NCBI GenBank assembly: GCA_022829145.1
Contig: CM040741.1
Location: 45,750,180 to 45,814,179, forward strand
Source of the DNA: Albula goreensis
Lineage: Eukaryota; Chordata; Actinopteri; Albuliformes; Albulidae
Direction: 5' to 3'
DNA: 64,000 nucleotides
Under the pieces are notes generated by a model. That model saw only the letters and a program-made list of their open reading frames with translations. It ran no database searches and had not been told where the DNA came from. The translations under genes and the position numbers were made by a program. This document shows, piece after piece, positions 58,000 to 64,000 of the stretch; the first letter of the stretch is position 1, and the number at the start of each line of letters is the position of its first letter.

Positions 58000-60900
58000 G
58001 AAGACGAGTCCCTGCTGAGAAGCAGGCGACACATGTAGGGAAGCAAGCTGCATTACTATGTGCATGGTGTGATTTTGGGGGTGCCTAGACATTAATTAAT
58101 GTGAGGTGGTACAGTTATCCGCATATTGTGGCATTCTTGTGTGTTTCTGAATGATGGCATGGTGGCTGCTTAGCTCAGTGTGTCCATTCTCTTATTTTGG
58201 ATAGATCCCATGTCCACAGAACCAGTCATGAGGGAGGAACGAGAGGTAAGGCAGTGCTGAGGTGGCAAACCAGAGGGACATCTCAGGGGCAGTATACAAA
58301 CTTGTGTCTCTCAAGCTCTGTGCAAACTAGTTCTTTGTCTACTACAGTACGACTCAGTAGCTAAACTCTCTGTTTTGTTCAAAACCCTCTCACAATTAGT
58401 TGACCAATCACCATGGAGTTTGCGGGATAGTTTGGTGAGCTGACAAGAAATTCTGGCCCCTGCACGACCAGTTGAAAAAAAAACACAGGCAGGAACTCAT
58501 TTGCTGAATAAAATCACCATCAGATGATGTCATAATTTATGCACAAACCAAGAAACACATAGAAAGAGTAAAGTACCTGGGAAAGGAGCTCCAGTCCTGT
58601 AGGCCAGGGTCCAGAGGGGCGAGTAATCATGGATTGAGTCCAATTTACATAAAATAATTGTAATTTTACTTACCTGTCCATATGCTGCTTGGAGGGATAA
58701 GGGAATGCCTAAGAGAAGGGAGAAAGGTTGGGTGTGGGGTTCACCTATGGCCATGTGAGCACAGTATACCATGATTTCATAACCTTTACAAGATAAAATC
58801 AGATGGGATTATCTTTGTACGTCTTGTGTCTGTGTGTGAATGAGTTGGTTGTCCACTTCCCCCACAGCCTCCAACCAATTTCAATTTGGGTTTTGGCTTG
58901 AGAATCATAATTCAAAGCGAGAAACAGGAGAGTAGCCATGAAGGCTCATCAGGTGTAGATAGATTGAATAGTTACACCCCTGCAGTTTCTCAGTTAGATT
59001 ATTAAAGATTTACATTTAAAAAAAGCCATTGCTTTGAGTCTCTTGCAAACACTGGCTTGGAAGAGATAGGTGCAGCAGCACTTGCTGTAGAGAGGCCATT
59101 CAAAATGCAGGGTCAATGTTTCTGAATGGTCACTAGCTAGGCAGCTACTGAGTTAGCTTTTTATGTACAATACAGATTGAACACTTTTTTGGCTATTTTA
59201 GCCCAACAATATTTTGGTTGCGTTTAACACTTTAGGCAAATATTTTCTGAGGATTTTGCCAAATACTCAGATAGGATCTCTAATAGCTCCCAGCATATGC
59301 CATATGCCATTTTGTTCAGAACTAGTTTTCCTTATGGAAAATAATATTATTATTCCTGTGCATTTATTGAGGAATTTGATATGGCCTTTTCTGTCAAATA
59401 AAAGTGAAATGATGAAAAACAGAATTGTAAACTGAATGTCGTAGAATTTGTTGTCATGAAATAAAAAAATAGCATTGCTGTTGTGGAAATGAGAGTGAGG
59501 AAACAATATTTTAGTTGACTATTATTTAATTTGATTGTTGAATTACTTTATACTTGTTGAAAATATTGAAAAGCCATAAGGTAAGTTTTCATACCCCCAT
59601 TTATGTAAATGCAGCTTGTCTCGCTCTCAGAAGACATATCAGCACATGAAATGGTTATATTTGAAGCCATACAGCACAGCAGATATTAATATGTTGATGT
59701 CATCTGTATTCATGACACTGTCCTCAAAGGCAGCCATCTCCACTTGATAACGATAATAGGGATTAGACATGCATGGTTTGCGTCACTGCAGGCAACTATA
59801 AGCCTGTAATGAGATCATTTAAAGGTCTCAAGCATTAGCCGTGTTGTGGAAATAGTGCATGGGTCATTACTTTATAATAATCTGAAAGGGCCATGCTGCT
59901 CTGATTACACTGCAACCAATATTAAACATTCAAACCCTATTTTGCTAAAAGAGCATGATTAGAAGTCATGTTAATGCAGACTCTTTCTTTGGAACAAAAA
60001 TGCAGCAACATCATGCATGACGGTGGCAAGTACTAGGCATGTAGACTGGGTCCCAGGATATATCTAGCACAACCAAGAGGTATAATTCAACAATTCAAAG
60101 AAGAGAATCGTGCAGCAGTATAGAAAAGATAGAACAAGTCAGTCATTAGTGTTTTACTGTTGTGATTTACCTTAGCACAGATTTCCATTGCCATTTGACT
60201 GTGAAAAAAACACTTCTGTACAAAAATGTATGGAATGTGGATCTGTTCCCATAATGACTTTCCCCATGAGACAGCTCAGTACCAATAGTGAATATTTAAA
60301 AAGTACGTTTTAGCCATGTTGACATGGACAACTTTGTGATCATATTCTAGGATGGAGGAAATAATGCAAATGATACATGATAATCTTAACAAATGATATT
60401 GAACGACATAGCTCAGCCTTCCCTCCTCCTGTCTTGAACCTTAAATCTTTTCTCATGGTAGCTTGACAATCAACTGTAAATGTGCAGGACCTCCCTGTGT
60501 ACCATTCATATTGATATTTAATTGTCATGACTCCACCTGCTGAAGCCATCTTGCCCTTATATTTAGCCTTTTTACTATCTTCCACATAATTCACCTCAAC
60601 AGAATATAGCACTGTCTTCATCTGTTGACCTCCATTTGGGTGTCACTACACGGTGATATTATGTAATATTATGGTGGACTTGCTTGTGACCCAGCTATAA
60701 TTAATAGTGTTTGGCTATTTGATTAAACAGTTCTGGCAGCACATGCCTGAAGATTTTTTCAGGCAATCAGGAGCTCTGTTTAAGCCTCTAATAGGTGGAA
60801 AATGTAGGAGTGATCTTGGTCACCCTGAAATATGTAGCACATGACACAATTTCAGCCCAGCTTACTGGCTCCCATGATTGGGAGGAAACATAGTGAATCA

Positions 60901-63900
60901 GAGTGAATCATTTAGCTGCAGCCCACAAAGTGTCAGCACATCTGTAGTAAATAATTGTTTTTATGGGGTCCAGTGCAGTCCTATACATTTTGTGTCTGTA
61001 GCTATCTAGTTAATCTTGTAACATGGAATCAAATTATAGTCTTCAACGGCAGCCTATACTTTCTTCAGGAAAGAATGAAGACTGGTCAATGTGAGGAAAT
61101 TCCCAATGTAAACATTTTGGAACTCATGTAGTATCTGCCTGCCTTATCTTATTTTGAGAGGACCTCACAGGGACCTGTGCAAAACCAAACTTTATTTTGA
61201 TCACCTGATTTGCAGTAGTAGATCCATCTGTTAAGGAGAGACCAGATTTTGAACCTTTTGGGCGAGCTGTCTTTGCTCAGCAGCCTGCAGTGTAGTGAGT
61301 GTATTTTTAGAACAATGAATTAACTGCCAGTGTCTTTGCTTGGTTGGGAGAATACTGTTGTAACGGTATTTAATTGCAAACCTGAGTAAATAAATATTGT
61401 GTGTCTTAACTGTGTGGTCATGTTTGCACTCTACCTTTTCCATTGAAGTAATAAATACAGACTTGAAGTGAAACTAATACAATACACTATAGATCAATGT
61501 GCTTGGAATTTCATAGGTACAATAAAAGTGCTCTGTTTCAGTTTCATCATCTAATGCCGTCAGTTAAAATGTAGGGCAAGATTACAAAGCATTTGTGGAA
61601 TTTATAGCATATGCAAAACAGTCGGTGCATGCAATAACAGTGGTCCTGGTGCTGTCTATCATTCTGAACACAATATAGGAGGGTTCGTGTTCATTTTCCT
61701 TGTGTATTTGCAATTTGCAGCAGTCTCAGTGAATTACCTCCATGTCGTATTTGTTTTTGTCATAAATTATTCTACTCAGGAATGAATGACAGAAAATACA
61801 GTGTTCAATATTGAGGTCTCTTTTTGGATTTCCCCAATTTTCCTCCCCAAATTCAGCCAAACTGTTTAGTCCACCATGTAACCTGCTCCTTCTAACACAT
61901 GATGATTCAATATACCAAAATATGTATTTTACACTAAAATAGTCTGAATATATGCATTCCCCAGAAAGCTGTAAATTATTATCTACACCTTTTCATTTGG
62001 AAAAAATAATTCTCCGAGAACTTATAAATGCTGCTTAGCTTTTAACACAGAAGTAATACCACAGTTATTCATTCTCTCTTTCTACTGCCACACAGGCATC
62101 TAATTCAGGTCAATTAATCTGAAACATGTTAAAGGAAAATTATCTGTTCAGTTGGAAATGATTTTAATGGCTAAAGAGAGTCATTTAAAGAAAGAGTACA
62201 CGTGCAGCCTTTAGATATCTCACTTTGACCTCTTCCTTTTCTACATTTTGCTGAATACACATACAACATGTGCTTTCTTTCGACCTAGCTTTTATTTTTG
62301 AACATCTAAATAAGCAAAATGAATTATTGCCTTTTGACGTATGGCAGCATCCTCTCACCAATGTCTCTCAAGTATCATCAGCAGTGCAGTTATTTATTTT
62401 ATTTTAAGAAAAGTTTGGTAATATGTAATGACAAGGGCATTGCAAAAAGATATGTACATATTTGGAAACTGTATACAATATATCCTTAAGGGTATTGCAC
62501 AGAAAGATATCTAATTAGGTTTTGATCAGTGAAATGGAAAAAGTACATATATATAATGATTTCTCTTTACTGACATTACAGACATAATGCAAAGATGGTA
62601 ATTCCTCCCAACCAATGAGAGCACTTACCTCTAGGGCCATCATGAATGACCTGGAATAAATAACGGCAAATTCTCAGTTCATGATCTCATGTAAGTTACA
62701 GTGTGAGAGAAGGAGCTTTCCATTTCCTCTTGAATAAATAGCAATTAAATAAAGACTTGTAATTAGTGCTGACAAAATGAGCAAATTCAATAAACACCAT
62801 TTTTTTTATTTAGGACATAAATGGAAAACTCCATACATGCAATGCATGTCATGAAAAAATAATGCCACTGTAACTTGGGAAAATGCAGCATGAAATCAAG
62901 AAAATCCGGACATGGATGGAGACTTTATTGCCTGGTAAATTAAGGTAATGAAGTATACTCTTTAGTGGAAATGCCTTAACCTCAAAGTTGATAAGTTAAA
63001 AAGTTCAGGAATGTAATTATAGTAACTCACATCCCCTTGGGGGAAGTGGAGTGATGAGCAATATGTGTCACTGATGCAACTAGTCCCGAAGTGACACTGG
63101 TCTCCCGGGCAACAGTGACATCTGTTAAGGCAGCCCGACATAAATGGTGAAGGCAGCTTCTCCAGACTCTTTGTGCTTTAGAGAACAAAATGGAAAAGTT
63201 CTTCAGTGGGGAAAAGGCTGATCAAAATGTCTGTTGATATAACTGTAGTATGAAGTCCTTCCCTATCCACCAGCATTCTCCAAAAAATGCATAGTTTCCA
63301 GACAATACACTTGATACGAGGCAGAATCAATGTAATGATGCCATGATAAAGTGTGCCATAATAAACAAACTCATAAATTGTTATTACTTAACTAGATTGT
63401 GTAGGGAAAATGGTACAGAGGTGTCAACAGGTCTGTCAATGATGCAATTACTACATATAAGGTAGTATTTTGTATAAATTGCATAACTCACTCTTAAGTA
63501 TCCTGTTCTTCATGAAGACCACAATTCACTCCATGGAAAGTTCTTCACTTCACAACAAACAACACTGTATAACAGGACACTTCAGCATGTCATTGCCCCT
63601 TACTTTCCTGCAGCTTGGCAGGAAATGTGTACTCTGTGGTGATATTGTTCTGTGTTGACAAGTGTATATATGAAAATGTGATATACCTGTATAGTATTCA
63701 TATTCCTACATTTGATCATTAAACTGTTGACGTTGTTATTTATTGAACAGGTTGAAAGGTAGTACAGGCTATAGATAGGCAATCTTTTGTTCATTTAAAA
63801 ATCCCCCAAAAAGTAAAATGAGATTCACAGTAAATTATAATCCTCCATCTGAAAAGTTTATATGCACATTTGTGTAAACATGGTTTGATACACACATCTG

Positions 63901-64000
63901 AAACAAACCAATTGCTTATTTAATGGGAAATGGACAAGACGATTGCCAACAAGTGCTGGCTTTCCTATGGTCATATTGTCATTTTTGGTGGCCCTAAACG
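58000..64000. other. gene-poor AT-rich region to right edge
   Basis: No gene, RNA or mobile element recognised. Short open frames here read as random sequence. Confidence 0.65.

Noticed and set aside
60340..60621. 93-codon minus-strand frame
   Set aside because: No similarity to a known family, no gene context and no splice or promoter support.

Overview
This is vertebrate nuclear DNA, almost certainly from a ray-finned (teleost) fish. It is AT-rich, has small exons in long introns with GT/AG junctions, carries Tc1-like transposons and fish-type interspersed repeats, and is dense in gctaacgttagc-type words. Nothing prokaryotic, viral, CRISPR-like or operon-like is present, and no RNA gene is recognised.

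Left half (481-27435, minus strand): the 5' two thirds of hook3, a dynein-dynactin adaptor. Thirteen constitutive coding exons were assembled by reading frame, splice sites and match to vertebrate HOOK3. They encode the N-terminal Hook domain and the first coiled-coil blocks, about 439 residues. The gene leaves the window at the left edge. Between canonical exons 8 and 9 lies an extra 63-nt, in-frame, splice-flanked segment (7047-7109). It encodes exactly three heptads of coiled coil and is bracketed by pyrimidine tracts, so I read it as an unreported or little-known cassette exon.

Middle (27436-29206): a head-to-head intergenic interval, presumably a shared bidirectional promoter. It has an ETS/YY1-like CCGGAAATGGC word. 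The same HOOK3/RNF170 arrangement exists in human 8p11.21.

Right of that (29207-35030, plus strand): rnf170, an ER-membrane RING E3 ligase, in six exons. The family's normal C-terminus appears shifted by one missing base after the Thr-Gln pair, so the literal frame runs through a 25-T homopolymer into about 54 spurious residues. Intron 5 carries a young, near-complete Tc1-like element (32193-33820) with about 210-bp IR/DR termini and a frameshifted transposase, plus a Tigger-like fragment.

Remaining 29 kb (35.5-64 kb): a gene-poor, AT-rich region with a decayed Tc1 copy (about 46897-47880), a long TG microsatellite, a G-quadruplex-prone tract, hairpins, and a few isolated GC-richer, exon-like islands on the plus strand. 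The islands (38879, 48187, 50310, 57807) are not attributable to a known gene. I found no convincing new multi-gene system. The best leads are the hook3 cassette exon and the CpG-rich exon-like island at 50.3 kb.
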